A stretch of DNA of 6,717 nt from Megamonas hypermegale. Lineage in GTDB: Bacteria > Bacillota > Negativicutes > Selenomonadales > Selenomonadaceae. The stretch is taken from positions 1 through 6,717 of the forward strand of contig DCFC01000007.1 of NCBI GenBank assembly GCA_002314325.1, written 5' to 3'. The notes beneath the pieces are model-generated. The model was not told where the DNA came from. It searched no databases and was given only the letters and a program-made list of their open reading frames with translations. Made by a program: the position numbers and the translations under genes. This document shows positions 1 through 6,150 of the stretch, piece by piece; within the stretch, counting starts at the first letter, position 1, and each line of letters starts with the position of its first letter.

Positions 1-43
1 TTTTTGGTTCGTTTTTCTTTTGATTTCAAAAGAAAAATGAACA
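1..43 (-). repeat. Palindromic dispersed repeat, copy 1, after hisZ
   Basis: Read on the minus strand, this is an imperfect palindrome with arms GTTCATTTTTCTTTTGA and TCAAAAGAAAAACGAAC around a two-base centre, followed by CAAAAA. One stem position is A opposite C. Its reverse complement matches 6396-6438 at 41 of 43 positions, and both differences lie in the loop. It begins two bases past the hisZ stop codon. It could act as a 3'-end hairpin for the yerC-hisZ transcript, but no U-tract follows the hairpin, so it is not a classical intrinsic terminator. The repeat may continue beyond the left edge of the window. Confidence 0.8.
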
Positions 44-45
44 AT

Positions 46-1218
46 TTATTTAATGTAAATAAGTTCATTAATGTTTTTATCTGCTTGGTATTTAACCGCT
101 TCCTCTTTTGACTGCGGCGTGAAGGCAAGGTCAACGATTTTCCCTTCACTGCGCAGCTTTGTCGCTTCATCTATGGCTTCGGCTTGTTTGCCGGCGGCAA
201 AAGCAATATAAACATCTTTCTTTTGCTGTACGCTTTGCACCTGATTTTGTTTGGCAAGCGCCAGCATCAGCCGTTCAATGCCCAGGGCAAAACCCGTCGC
301 CGGGCAGTCTGTGCCGAAATCAGACAGCATATTATCGTAACGGCCGCCGCCGCAAATCGGATAGCCGATGCCCGGAGCATATACTTCAAATACCATACCC
401 GTGTAATAGCTGAAATCACGGTTGACGCCGAGGTCGAAATTTACATTGTCGGCAACGCCGTACAGCTTCAGCAATTCATAGATATCATGCAGATTATCAA
501 GAGCTTTGCGGCTTTGTTCATTGAGGGCGAGATTGTTGGCAAATTCCAGAATGTCTTCTTTTCCCTGCAGCAGCGGAATGGATTTTAGAGCCTGTTTCGC
601 TTTGTTCGGCAGATTTGTTTCTTCTACAGCTTTATTTAAATCGACGAGATTGCGCTGTTCGAGCGCCAGACGGATTTCATTCTGTTTTTCTTTGGAAAGA
701 CCCATCTGCTGCATAATGCCGTTGATGAATTCCACCTGACCGAGGCATATTTCAAAATCGGCAAGACCCGTTTTACGCAGGCTGTCCACCGCGAGTGCAA
801 TAACTTCCGCATCGGCGCTCGCATCGGCAACGCCCATCAGTTCCACGCCGGCCTGATAAAATTCGCACTGGCGTCCTTCCTGCGCCTGTTCGTAGCGATA
901 TACACTGCTGATGTACGAAAGTTTAAACGGAAGAACATCATCATACATGCGGCTGGCTGCGACGCGGGCAATCGGCGTCGTCATTTCATGGCGCAGCGCC
1001 AATGTCCGATTATTTTTGTCGAAGAACTTGAACAGCTGGTTTTCAATGCCGCTGCGGTTGTTGATAGTAAGTGTATCCACGTATTCTATGGACGGCGTGA
1101 CGATTTCATCGTAGCCCCAGAGGCTGAACGTTTTCGCCAGATTTGACTCGATACTGCGTTTAAATTTAGCATCTTTCGGCAGAAAATCTCTCGTGCCGTA
1201 AGGTATTTCCAATAACAT
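46..1218 (-). CDS. hisZ: ATP phosphoribosyltransferase regulatory subunit HisZ
   Basis: This 390-residue protein is a catalytically inactive paralogue of histidyl-tRNA synthetase. In the known family it assembles with the short form of HisG to make an active, histidine-inhibited ATP phosphoribosyltransferase, the first enzyme of histidine synthesis in the cytoplasm. Visible signs are the N-terminal YGTRDFLP, LRHEMTTPIARV (about 75-86, typical of HisZ and unlike the HisS form), VYRYEQAQEGRQCEFYQAG (106-124, class II motif 2 region), FDLGVNRDFSYYTGMVFE (261-278), GGGRYDNML (290-298) and ATGFALGIERL (307-317, motif 3). The C-terminal 60 or so residues resemble a short anticodon-binding-like domain. 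The length is normal for HisZ. ATG at 1218 is preferred over the in-frame TTG at 1227 because GGAG at 1228-1231 abuts the TTG but is nine bases from the ATG. The gene follows yerC in one operon. No hisG is visible downstream before the window edge. A true HisS is less likely given the altered motifs. Confidence 0.92.
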   Translation of the reverse strand: MLLEIPYGTRDFLPKDAKFKRSIESNLAKTFSLWGYDEIVTPSIEYVDTLTINNRSGIENQLFKFFDKNNRTLALRHEMTTPIARVAASRMYDDVLPFKLSYISSVYRYEQAQEGRQCEFYQAGVELMGVADASADAEVIALAVDSLRKTGLADFEICLGQVEFINGIMQQMGLSKEKQNEIRLALEQRNLVDLNKAVEETNLPNKAKQALKSIPLLQGKEDILEFANNLALNEQSRKALDNLHDIYELLKLYGVADNVNFDLGVNRDFSYYTGMVFEVYAPGIGYPICGGGRYDNMLSDFGTDCPATGFALGIERLMLALAKQNQVQSVQQKKDVYIAFAAGKQAEAIDEATKLRSEGKIVDLAFTPQSKEEAVKYQADKNINELIYIK

Positions 1219-1227
1219 AAAAAACAA

Positions 1228-1233
1228 CTCCTA
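1228..1233 (-). promoter_or_regulatory. Ribosome binding site of hisZ overlapping the yerC stop
   Basis: On the minus strand this reads TAGGAG, where TAG is the yerC stop codon and GGAG is the Shine-Dalgarno sequence. It lies nine bases before ATG 1218 and no bases before TTG 1227, which decides the hisZ start. The overlap suggests translational coupling of the two genes. Confidence 0.8.
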
Positions 1234-1530
1234 CTTTTCTTTTGCTTCCAGGCGTTTGAAGACTGTATCATAGCCGTCGGCACCGTAATTGAGACAGCGT
1301 TTCACGCGGCTGATTGTGGCCGTGCTGGCACCGGTGCGTTCGACGACTTCATCATACGTATGGCCGGCTCTGAGCATTCGCGCCACTTCCAGACGCTGCG
1401 ACAGTGCTTTGAGTTCGCTCACGGTACAGATATCTTCAAAAAACTGATAGCATTCGTCAACAGTCTGCAAAGACAGTACGGCTCTGCACAGCTGGTCATT
1501 TAAAACATCCTTTAATTTAGGATTTACCAA
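1231..1530 (-). CDS. yerC: YerC/YecD-type TrpR-family DNA-binding protein
   Basis: This 99-residue cytoplasmic protein belongs to the TrpR-like YerC/YecD family of Gram-positive bacteria. Clear family signatures are ECYQFFEDICT (26-36), RLEVARML (46-53) and the helix-turn-helix region HTYDEVVERTGASTATISRV (57-76) followed by KRCLNYG. TrpR-family proteins are all-helical dimers that bind palindromic operators. YerC has been linked, mainly by comparative genomics as I recall, to control of histidine biosynthesis. Its position directly upstream of hisZ fits that role, but this is inference. A GTG at 1539 would add three residues but lies inside the Shine-Dalgarno sequence. TTG at 1530, eight bases after GAGG, is therefore the better start. 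The gene is preceded by a consensus sigma-A promoter and is probably co-transcribed with hisZ, whose ribosome binding site overlaps the yerC stop. Inverted repeats in the promoter may be its own operator. Confidence 0.9.
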   Translation of the reverse strand: MVNPKLKDVLNDQLCRAVLSLQTVDECYQFFEDICTVSELKALSQRLEVARMLRAGHTYDEVVERTGASTATISRVKRCLNYGADGYDTVFKRLEAKEK

Positions 1531-1538
1531 TTTTAACA

Positions 1539-1545
1539 CCTCTTC
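1539..1545 (-). promoter_or_regulatory. Ribosome binding site of yerC
   Basis: The minus strand reads GAAGAGG here. The last G is also the first base of a GTG codon that is in frame with yerC, so that GTG cannot be an efficient start. The TTG at 1530 sits eight bases downstream, at normal spacing. Confidence 0.7.
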
Positions 1546-1570
1546 ACTTTAATACTTTACTTTACGAAAA

Positions 1571-1610
1571 TGACATGTTTATATATTATGACATTAGTGT
1601 AAATATGTCA
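1571..1610. promoter_or_regulatory. TGACAT/ATGTCA operator candidate in the yerC promoter
   Basis: TGACAT occurs at 1571-1576 and 1589-1594, exactly 18 bases apart, and its complement ATGTCA lies at 1605-1610. The pair 1589-1594 and 1605-1610 forms a 6-10-6 inverted repeat that fills the space between the -35 and -10 boxes. The third copy sits at the expected transcription start. A repressor bound here would block the promoter, and YerC itself is the obvious candidate. One arm is partly forced by the TTGACA box, so chance is not excluded. Confidence 0.4.
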
Positions 1611-1611
1611 A
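1583..1611 (-). promoter_or_regulatory. Sigma-A promoter of yerC-hisZ
   Basis: On the minus strand, TTGACA (1611-1606) and TAATAT (1588-1583) are separated by 17 bases, which is near-consensus. Transcription would start near 1576 and give a leader of about 46 bases before the TTG start of yerC. The spacer holds one arm of an inverted repeat, so the promoter is likely to be controlled. Confidence 0.85.
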
Positions 1612-1710
1612 GTAAAATCATTGTGATTTTCTGTATAAACAGAGAATATAGATACAAATGTAAAAGTGAAATCAGAAAATTTTTTATTAAAAATAATTTA
1701 AAAAAATCTC

Positions 1711-1739
1711 TTGACACTATGTATGGCAAGTGTTATTAT
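1711..1739 (+). promoter_or_regulatory. Sigma-A promoter of the sorbitol operon
   Basis: TTGACA (1711-1716) and TATTAT (1734-1739) are separated by exactly 17 bases. About 25 bases of almost pure A/T (1680-1706) lie directly upstream and resemble an UP element. Transcription would start near 1746, leaving a leader of about 119 bases before the regulator gene. No other good promoter is visible between here and srlD, so this one probably serves all six genes. Confidence 0.85.
1712..1735. promoter_or_regulatory. Operator candidate overlapping the sorbitol promoter
   Basis: TGACACT (1712-1718) and AGTGTTA (1729-1735) form an inverted repeat with six of seven positions complementary around a ten-base spacer. 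It overlaps both promoter boxes. It may be a binding site for the SorC-type regulator encoded next to it. This is inferred from position and symmetry only. Confidence 0.35.
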
Positions 1740-1768
1740 ATGGTTGTCGGAACAAATGAGATATATCG

Positions 1769-1780
1769 TCACATATGTGA
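1769..1780. promoter_or_regulatory. Perfect 12-bp palindrome in the sorbitol operon leader
   Basis: TCACATATGTGA is a perfect palindrome located about 23 to 34 bases after the predicted transcription start. It could be a second operator for the regulator, acting as a roadblock or as a partner of the promoter site. It is not the CRP arrangement, in which TGTGA comes first and TCACA second. Confidence 0.4.
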
Positions 1781-1848
1781 AAATGGCGTGATAAGATACT
1801 TTCCACTATAATAACTATATAGAAGAGAATATATTTTATTTAAAATTT

Positions 1849-1856
1849 GAGAGAGG
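1849..1856 (+). promoter_or_regulatory. Ribosome binding site of the SorC-type regulator
   Basis: GAGAGAGG ends eight bases before ATG 1865. An in-frame TTG at 1847 would place the start on top of this site, so ATG 1865 is the supported start. Confidence 0.75.
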
Positions 1857-1864
1857 TCTTAATC

Positions 1865-2806
1865 ATGCAACCTGTATCCAAAAGAATTTTAATCAAAGTA
1901 GCTCATATGTACTATGAAGAAGATATGAAGCAAAGCGAAATTGCCAAAAATCTGGGAATTGACCGGACGACTGTAAGTAAGTATTTAAAACGTGCCAAAG
2001 AAACGGGCATCGTAAAAATATTCATCGTACAGGACTCGTTTGAAAGTCTGGAATCGCGGCTGGAAAGAAAATTTTCTCTAAAAGAAGTGTATATCGTTCC
2101 TTCCAGCGAAAATCCGAATGATGTCTATTCCAATCTGGGCAAGGCAGGGCTTTTATTGTTGAAGCGGCTTATCAAGAACAAAATGGTAATCGGCTTTAAC
2201 TGGGGACGCTCGATGGGAGCTATCGGCTATCAGGCCGCTGTGGAAAGTTTTCCGGCGGTTGATGCTGATTTCGTTCCGCTCGTCGGCGGCTCGGAAAGTC
2301 TCGATATCGATTTGCATGTAAACACCATCTGCTATAAAGTCGCCAATGCCTTTCAGGCGCGGAGCCATTACCTGTACGCTCCGGCAATAACCAAGACGCC
2401 CGAAACGAAACAAGCAATCATAAACGATACTAACTACCAAAAAATACAAAAACTTTGGGACAGTCTGGATGTTGCCTTCGTGGGTATCGGCTCGCCGACT
2501 TCAGCTTCCAACGTAATTTGGACGGATGGTTTGAAATCTGAGTATATAACATCTTCCTTTGGCAATCGTATCGTCGGTGAAACGTGCACCCGTTTTTATG
2601 ATAAGAACGGCAATGAGGTACCGACGGAAGTGGTTGATAGAACGATTTCCATTCCGTTTTACCAGCTGCATAAGGTGAAATACGTTATCGGTGTGGCTGC
2701 TTCTGATGAAAAAGTTCCTGCTATTTACAGTGCCTTAAAAGGAAAGCTTGTCAATATTTTGATTACGGATGAATCAACGGCAAGAAAATTATTGGTTTTT
2801 AAATGA
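1865..2806 (+). CDS. SorC-family sugar-binding transcriptional regulator
   Basis: This 313-residue protein has the two-part plan of the SorC/DeoR-like (CggR-type) family. An N-terminal helix-turn-helix (about 22-43, SEIAKNLGIDRTTVSKYLKR) is followed by a sugar-phosphate isomerase-like ligand-binding domain from about 60 to the end. Family marks in that domain are VIGFNWGRSM (108-117), DADFVPLVGG (133-142), DVAFVGIGSP (202-211) and YVIGVAASDEKVPAIYSAL (273-291). The protein probably binds sorbitol-6-phosphate or a related phosphosugar and controls the promoter just upstream, including its own synthesis. It is the first gene of the sorbitol operon, 16 bases before gutM. The E. coli srl operon uses a DeoR-family repressor and lactobacilli use a LevR-type GutR, so a SorC-type regulator is a different solution. 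The ligand and the sign of regulation cannot be read from sequence. The length is normal for the family. Confidence 0.9.
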   Translation: MQPVSKRILIKVAHMYYEEDMKQSEIAKNLGIDRTTVSKYLKRAKETGIVKIFIVQDSFESLESRLERKFSLKEVYIVPSSENPNDVYSNLGKAGLLLLKRLIKNKMVIGFNWGRSMGAIGYQAAVESFPAVDADFVPLVGGSESLDIDLHVNTICYKVANAFQARSHYLYAPAITKTPETKQAIINDTNYQKIQKLWDSLDVAFVGIGSPTSASNVIWTDGLKSEYITSSFGNRIVGETCTRFYDKNGNEVPTEVVDRTISIPFYQLHKVKYVIGVAASDEKVPAIYSALKGKLVNILITDESTARKLLVFK

Positions 2807-2822
2807 AGGAGTGTTGCCTTGA

Positions 2823-3227
2823 ATGTTTTGGATACTCATTGTTTTGGCTATTGCAATGTGGATTCTTCAGGGTATTCTAAGTGTATTTCAGTTAAAGAAG
2901 TTTAATAGAGAGTTAAAGAGTTTGCGCAAATCTGGCCGCGTCGCTATCGGCAAGGCCAGAGGCCGCTTTAAAGCCGGTTGCCTTTTGATGCTGTGCATTG
3001 ATGAAAACTGCAAAATCATCAAGGGTAGAAAGCTTCAGGGGATTACCAGCTTTGCCGGATTTAAGGATTTTGATGATTTAAATGGAATAGTGCTTACGGA
3101 TATTACTGAAAATACTTGTGCTGATTTTGATAAACAGACTAAAGCAGCTGTTCTATCCGCTGTAGAGGAATATAGAGAATATACCCGTCAGCAGGAAGAA
3201 AAAATGTGTGTTGAGGCTCCTAAATAA
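2823..3227 (+). CDS. gutM: GutM/SrlM glucitol operon activator protein
   Basis: This 134-residue protein matches the GutM (SrlM) family found in glucitol operons, where the E. coli and Lactobacillus members are known as positive regulators. One hydrophobic segment (about 2-22) is followed by the conserved core QLKKFNRELKSLRKSGRVAI (23-42) and GKARGRFKAG (43-52), which parallels the E. coli stretch of FNRAF, GRVGVG and SSGRFK. The C-terminal part is a soluble domain ending in a charged tail (about 115-134) longer than that of the E. coli protein, which has about 119 residues. It looks like a membrane-anchored protein with a cytoplasmic domain and has no obvious DNA-binding motif, so how it activates transcription is unclear. 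AAGGAG at 2806-2811 overlaps the stop of the preceding gene and lies 11 bases before the ATG, slightly long. The tight spacing indicates co-transcription with the regulator. Confidence 0.9.
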   Translation: MFWILIVLAIAMWILQGILSVFQLKKFNRELKSLRKSGRVAIGKARGRFKAGCLLMLCIDENCKIIKGRKLQGITSFAGFKDFDDLNGIVLTDITENTCADFDKQTKAAVLSAVEEYREYTRQQEEKMCVEAPK

Positions 3228-3272
3228 CAGTAGTTTAAAAATTTAAAATTTTATAAAAGGAGAGGTTTTTTT

Positions 3273-3830
3273 ATGGACACTTTAGTATTTTTAGCTCAAG
3301 GGTTTATCGGTATGTTTAACAAGGGCGGCGAGACGTTCATCGGACTGGCTTCCGGTATCGTGCCTACTCTTATCTGCTTACTCGTAGCGATGAACGCTAT
3401 TATCCGCTTCGTCGGCACGGATAAGGTGGAAAAATTCGCTCATGTATGCGCCGGTAACATCTTCACCCGCTATATGGTTTTGCCGGTTATCGGAACGTTC
3501 TTCTTCTGCAACCCGATGACATTATCTCTCGGTAAATTCATGCCAGAAAGATACAAACCTTCTTATTATGCGGCTGCTTCCCGTTCCTGCCATACTTTAA
3601 ACGGTCTGTTCCCGCACGTTAACCCGGGCGAACTGTTCGTATTCTTAGGTATCGCCAACGGTATCACGATGCTCGGCTTATCGCAGGTTGACCTTGCACT
3701 GCGTTATTTCTTAATCGGTATTGTAATCAACTTTATCGGCGGTGTTGTTACCGACTTTACGACGGCATACGTTTCCAAACAGCAGGGCGTTGTTTTGAGC
3801 GATAAAGTAAAAACAACTCATAATGCCTGA
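3273..3830 (+). CDS. srlA: PTS glucitol/sorbitol transporter subunit IIC (SrlA)
   Basis: This 185-residue membrane protein is one half of the split sorbitol permease domain (IIC2) of the glucitol PTS. E. coli SrlA has 187 residues. Highly conserved stretches are LFNKGGE-like [11 protein letters not shown] (15-25), [20 protein letters not shown] (74-93), [14 protein letters not shown] (94-107), [19 protein letters not shown] (110-128) and VVTDFTTA (158-165). Hydrophobic segments lie at about 24-45, 66-80, 120-138 and 143-160. It forms the transmembrane channel together with the IIC1 part of SrlE. The start has a strong ribosome binding site, AAAGGAGAGG, followed by seven T residues. It lies 45 bases after gutM, the largest gap in the operon, with no promoter or terminator evident in it. 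Four of the operon's genes are in the usual order A, E, B, D. Confidence 0.96.
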   Translation: MDTLVFLAQGFIGMFNKGGETFIGLASGIVPTLICLLVAMNAIIRFVGTDKVEKFAHVCAGNIFTRYMVLPVIGTFFFCNPMTLSLGKFMPERYKPSYYAAASRSCHTLNGLFPHVNPGELFVFLGIANGITMLGLSQVDLALRYFLIGIVINFIGGVVTDFTTAYVSKQQGVVLSDKVKTTHNA

Positions 3831-3861
3831 TTGATTATAAATTAGTAAAGGAGATTTTATC

Positions 3862-4866
3862 ATGGCTCAATATAAAGATGTTGTTGTTAATGCCGGCCCG
3901 AGCGGCTTTGGCGGTCCACTCGTACTTAAACCTACTGATAAAAGAAATAAAGTCGTAAACATCACCGGCGGCATCATTTCTCCGGTTTCCCAGAAAATTG
4001 CTGAAATGACAGGCTGTGAACTGGTTGACGGCTTTAAAACAAGTGTGCCGGACGATGAAATTCTGTGCGTAATCATCGACTGCGGCGGTACGCTGCGCTG
4101 CGGTATCTATCCGAAAAAACGCATTTTCACTATCAACCTGAACCCGACCGGTGCCAGCGGCCCTATGGCAAAATTCATTCTGCCGGATATCTATGTATCG
4201 GCTGTAAAAGAAGACTGCATCCGCTATGCAAACGCTGAAGACGAAGCAAATGCTCCGAAAGTGGAAGCGGCAGCTCCGGCGCAGGAAACTAAATCCTCTT
4301 ATGATACAAGCAAGAAAATCACGGAACAGACGAACGTAGGCTTTATGGCCAAAGTCGGTAAATTCATGGGTTATATCACAGCTACGCTCTATCAGGCAGG
4401 CCGCGATACGATTGATACAATCATCAAGACGATTTTACCGTTCATGGCATTCGTATCCATGCTCATCGGTGTAATCCTTGCCAGCGGTATCGGTGATGTC
4501 ATCGCGCATGTACTTTCCCCGCTCGCCGGTTCTGTAGTAGGTCTTGTAATCCTGGCATTAATCTGCTCCTTCCCGTTCCTTTCTCCATTCCTCGGCCCTG
4601 GCGCTGTTATTGCTCAGGTTATCGGTGTGTTAATCGGTGTTGAAATCGGTAAAGGCAACATTCCGCCTAGCTTTGCTCTGCCTGCACTTTTCGCTATCAA
4701 CGCTCAGGCAGCCTGCGACTTTATCCCGGTAGGTCTCGGTCTTGCAGAAGCTGAACCGCAGACAGTTGAAGTCGGCGTTCCGTCCGTACTCTACTCGCGC
4801 TTTATTACAGGTCCAATTAACGTAATTCTGGCTTGGCTTGCAAGCTTCGGCTTATATGAAAGCTGA
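3862..4866 (+). CDS. srlE: PTS glucitol/sorbitol transporter subunit IIBC (SrlE)
   Basis: This 334-residue protein joins the cytoplasmic IIB domain to the second half of the sorbitol permease (IIC1). The IIB part (about 1-120) contains [12 protein letters not shown] (12-23) and the phosphorylation loop [17 protein letters not shown] (71-87). Cys74 is the likely phosphocysteine, by alignment from memory with E. coli SrlE, with Cys80 also conserved. A charged, Ala/Pro-rich linker follows (about 122-148). The membrane part starts after [11 protein letters not shown] (146-156) and carries [20 protein letters not shown] (180-199), [20 protein letters not shown] (235-254), [20 protein letters not shown] (272-291) and [13 protein letters not shown] (305-317). 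It receives phosphate from SrlB and passes it to sorbitol during uptake. It is about 15 residues longer than E. coli SrlE, partly in the linker. AAAGGAG precedes the ATG at normal spacing, 31 bases after srlA. Confidence 0.96.
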   Translation: MAQYKDVVVNAGPSGFGGPLVLKPTDKRNKVVNITGGIISPVSQKIAEMTGCELVDGFKTSVPDDEILCVIIDCGGTLRCGIYPKKRIFTINLNPTGASGPMAKFILPDIYVSAVKEDCIRYANAEDEANAPKVEAAAPAQETKSSYDTSKKITEQTNVGFMAKVGKFMGYITATLYQAGRDTIDTIIKTILPFMAFVSMLIGVILASGIGDVIAHVLSPLAGSVVGLVILALICSFPFLSPFLGPGAVIAQVIGVLIGVEIGKGNIPPSFALPALFAINAQAACDFIPVGLGLAEAEPQTVEVGVPSVLYSRFITGPINVILAWLASFGLYES

Positions 4867-4902
4867 TATTGTTTCAGATAGATTTATGTAAGGAGAATTT
4901 CT

Positions 4903-5271
4903 ATGAAAAAGATTTATTCCACAACTGTAAAAGAACTCGGCCCTATGGCGAGCGATTTTCTCGGTGAAAAAATGATTATTCTGTTCGGCGACATGGCTCC
5001 GGCGGAACTGGCAGAATTCTGCGTCGTTCACACGGGCAATGAACTTACAGATACGATTGAAGTCGGCGATATTTTGAAAATCAATGACGCTGAATACAAA
5101 ATCGTTGAAGTGGGCTGCGAAGTGCAGAAAAATCTCGGCAACTTAGGTCATATCTGCCTGCGTTTCAACAACAATGCAGACGGAGAGTCTCTGGAAGGCA
5201 GTCTGTATCTGGAAGATAAAGACGTCGCTCTTCCGCAGGTCGGCAGTGAAATTGCCATTTTCAAAGCATAA
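4903..5271 (+). CDS. srlB: PTS glucitol/sorbitol transporter subunit IIA (SrlB)
   Basis: This 122-residue cytoplasmic protein is the IIA component of the sorbitol PTS, close in length to E. coli SrlB (123 residues). It takes phosphate from HPr and passes it to the IIB domain of SrlE. The likely phosphorylated residue is His43 in FCVVHTGNEL, matching the FIHCHGEL region of the E. coli protein. A second conserved part is NLGNLGHICLRFN (77-89), with His83. No membrane segments are seen. AAGGAG at 4890-4895 lies seven bases before the ATG, and the gap from srlE is 36 bases. HPr and enzyme I, needed to energise it, are not in this window. Confidence 0.95.
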   Translation: MKKIYSTTVKELGPMASDFLGEKMIILFGDMAPAELAEFCVVHTGNELTDTIEVGDILKINDAEYKIVEVGCEVQKNLGNLGHICLRFNNNADGESLEGSLYLEDKDVALPQVGSEIAIFKA

Positions 5272-5285
5272 AATAATTTAAAATT

Positions 5286-5289
5286 GGAG
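5286..5289 (+). promoter_or_regulatory. Ribosome binding site of srlD
   Basis: GGAG lies nine bases before ATG 5299 and only three bases before an in-frame TTG at 5293. It supports the ATG and a protein that begins MSWLALEGK. Confidence 0.75.
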
Positions 5290-5298
5290 TGATTGATA

Positions 5299-6114
5299 AT
5301 GTCATGGTTAGCTCTTGAAGGAAAAACTGCTGTCGTTACAGGCGGTGCTTCCGGTATCGGTAAAGCTGTAGTACAGGCATTTTTGGATAACGGTGCTAAT
5401 GTTGTGGTTTGCGATATGAACCCGCGTGTTCCGGAATACGATTTGAAAGACGGCAGCGGCGAATATTTATATGTACAGACTGATGTAACAAGCGGCGAAA
5501 GCGTAAAAGCTATGGTTGCGGCAGCTAAGGAAAAATTCGGCAAAATCGACATTCTTGTAAACAATGCCGGTATCAATATCCCGCGTCTTCTGGTGGATAA
5601 AAACGACCCGTACGGCAAATACGAACTCGATGAAAAGGTATTCGACAAAGTTTCTGCCGTAAATATTAAAGGCGTATTCCTCTGTGCTCAGGCTCTCGGA
5701 CACGAATTCGTACAAAACGGCGAAGGCGTTATCATCAACATGTCTTCTGAAAGCGGTCTAGAAGGTTCCGAAGGTCAAAGCATCTATGCAGCTACGAAAA
5801 ATGCTGTAAATTCCTTTACCCGTTCCTGGGCGAAAGAACTCGGCAAACACAATGTGCGCGTAGTAGGCGTAGCACCTGGCATCCTCGAAGCTACAGGACT
5901 TAGAACGCTCTCTTATGAAGAAGCTCTTTCCTACACTCGCGGCATCACGGTGGAACAGCTCCGCGCAGGTTATACCAGCACGAAAACGACGCCGCTCGGA
6001 CGCGACGGAAAACTGACGGAAGTTGCCGATACGGTAATGTTCTTGGCAAGCCATAGAGCTTCTTATATCCACGGTGTAACGCTCAACGTTGCCGGCGGTA
6101 AAACGAGAGGTTAA
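5299..6114 (+). CDS. srlD: Sorbitol-6-phosphate 2-dehydrogenase (SDR family)
   Basis: This 271-residue short-chain dehydrogenase/reductase oxidises sorbitol-6-phosphate to fructose-6-phosphate with NAD+ in the cytoplasm. Features are the cofactor glycine motif TGGASGIG (14-21), Asp39 at the end of the second strand (favouring NAD over NADP), DV at 62-63, NNAG (88-91), and a full catalytic set of Asn122, Ser150, Tyr163 and Lys167 in the YAATK context. PG (193-194) and the C-terminal VAGGKTRG follow. It resembles the longer Firmicutes and lactobacillus type (INIPRLLVD, SSESGLEGSEGQ, EATGLRTL, AGYTSTKTTPLGR) more than E. coli SrlD (259 residues), so the operon combines a typical srlAEB set with this dehydrogenase type. 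It is 27 bases after srlB and is the last clear gene of the operon. The substrate is assigned from context plus family resemblance, and the SDR fold itself is certain. Confidence 0.93.
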   Translation: MSWLALEGKTAVVTGGASGIGKAVVQAFLDNGANVVVCDMNPRVPEYDLKDGSGEYLYVQTDVTSGESVKAMVAAAKEKFGKIDILVNNAGINIPRLLVDKNDPYGKYELDEKVFDKVSAVNIKGVFLCAQALGHEFVQNGEGVIINMSSESGLEGSEGQSIYAATKNAVNSFTRSWAKELGKHNVRVVGVAPGILEATGLRTLSYEEALSYTRGITVEQLRAGYTSTKTTPLGRDGKLTEVADTVMFLASHRASYIHGVTLNVAGGKTRG

Positions 6115-6150
6115 TAGTAAATAATTAGATATACAGATAGGAAGATAAAT

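Noticed and set aside
184..588. 134-codon plus-strand frame inside hisZ
   Set aside because: It is antisense to conserved HisZ motifs and has no independent support.
46..1227. Histidyl-tRNA synthetase (HisS) as the identity of the left gene
   Set aside because: The LRHEMTTPIARV and DLGVNRDFSYYTG motifs and the 390-residue length fit HisZ better than an active synthetase.
1575..1811. 78-codon plus-strand frame in the divergent promoter region
   Set aside because: It is AT-rich low-complexity peptide, has no ribosome binding site, starts beside the yerC -10 box and contains the whole sorbitol promoter and its candidate operators.
1784..1812. Second promoter using TATAAT at 1807-1812
   Set aside because: The -10 is perfect, but no acceptable -35 lies 16 to 18 bases upstream, while the promoter at 1711-1739 has both boxes at ideal spacing.
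1746..1864. Riboswitch or T-box in the sorbitol operon leader
   Set aside because: There is no terminator hairpin with U-tract, no T-box sequence and no conserved aptamer motif. Only short palindromes are present.
3228..3272. Internal promoter between gutM and srlA
   Set aside because: The gap is AT-rich but lacks a TTGACA-like box at suitable spacing. The strong ribosome binding site explains the conserved part.
5148..5648. 166-codon minus-strand frame across srlB and srlD
   Set aside because: It is antisense to two well-supported genes with full family motifs, and its translation shows no recognisable domain.
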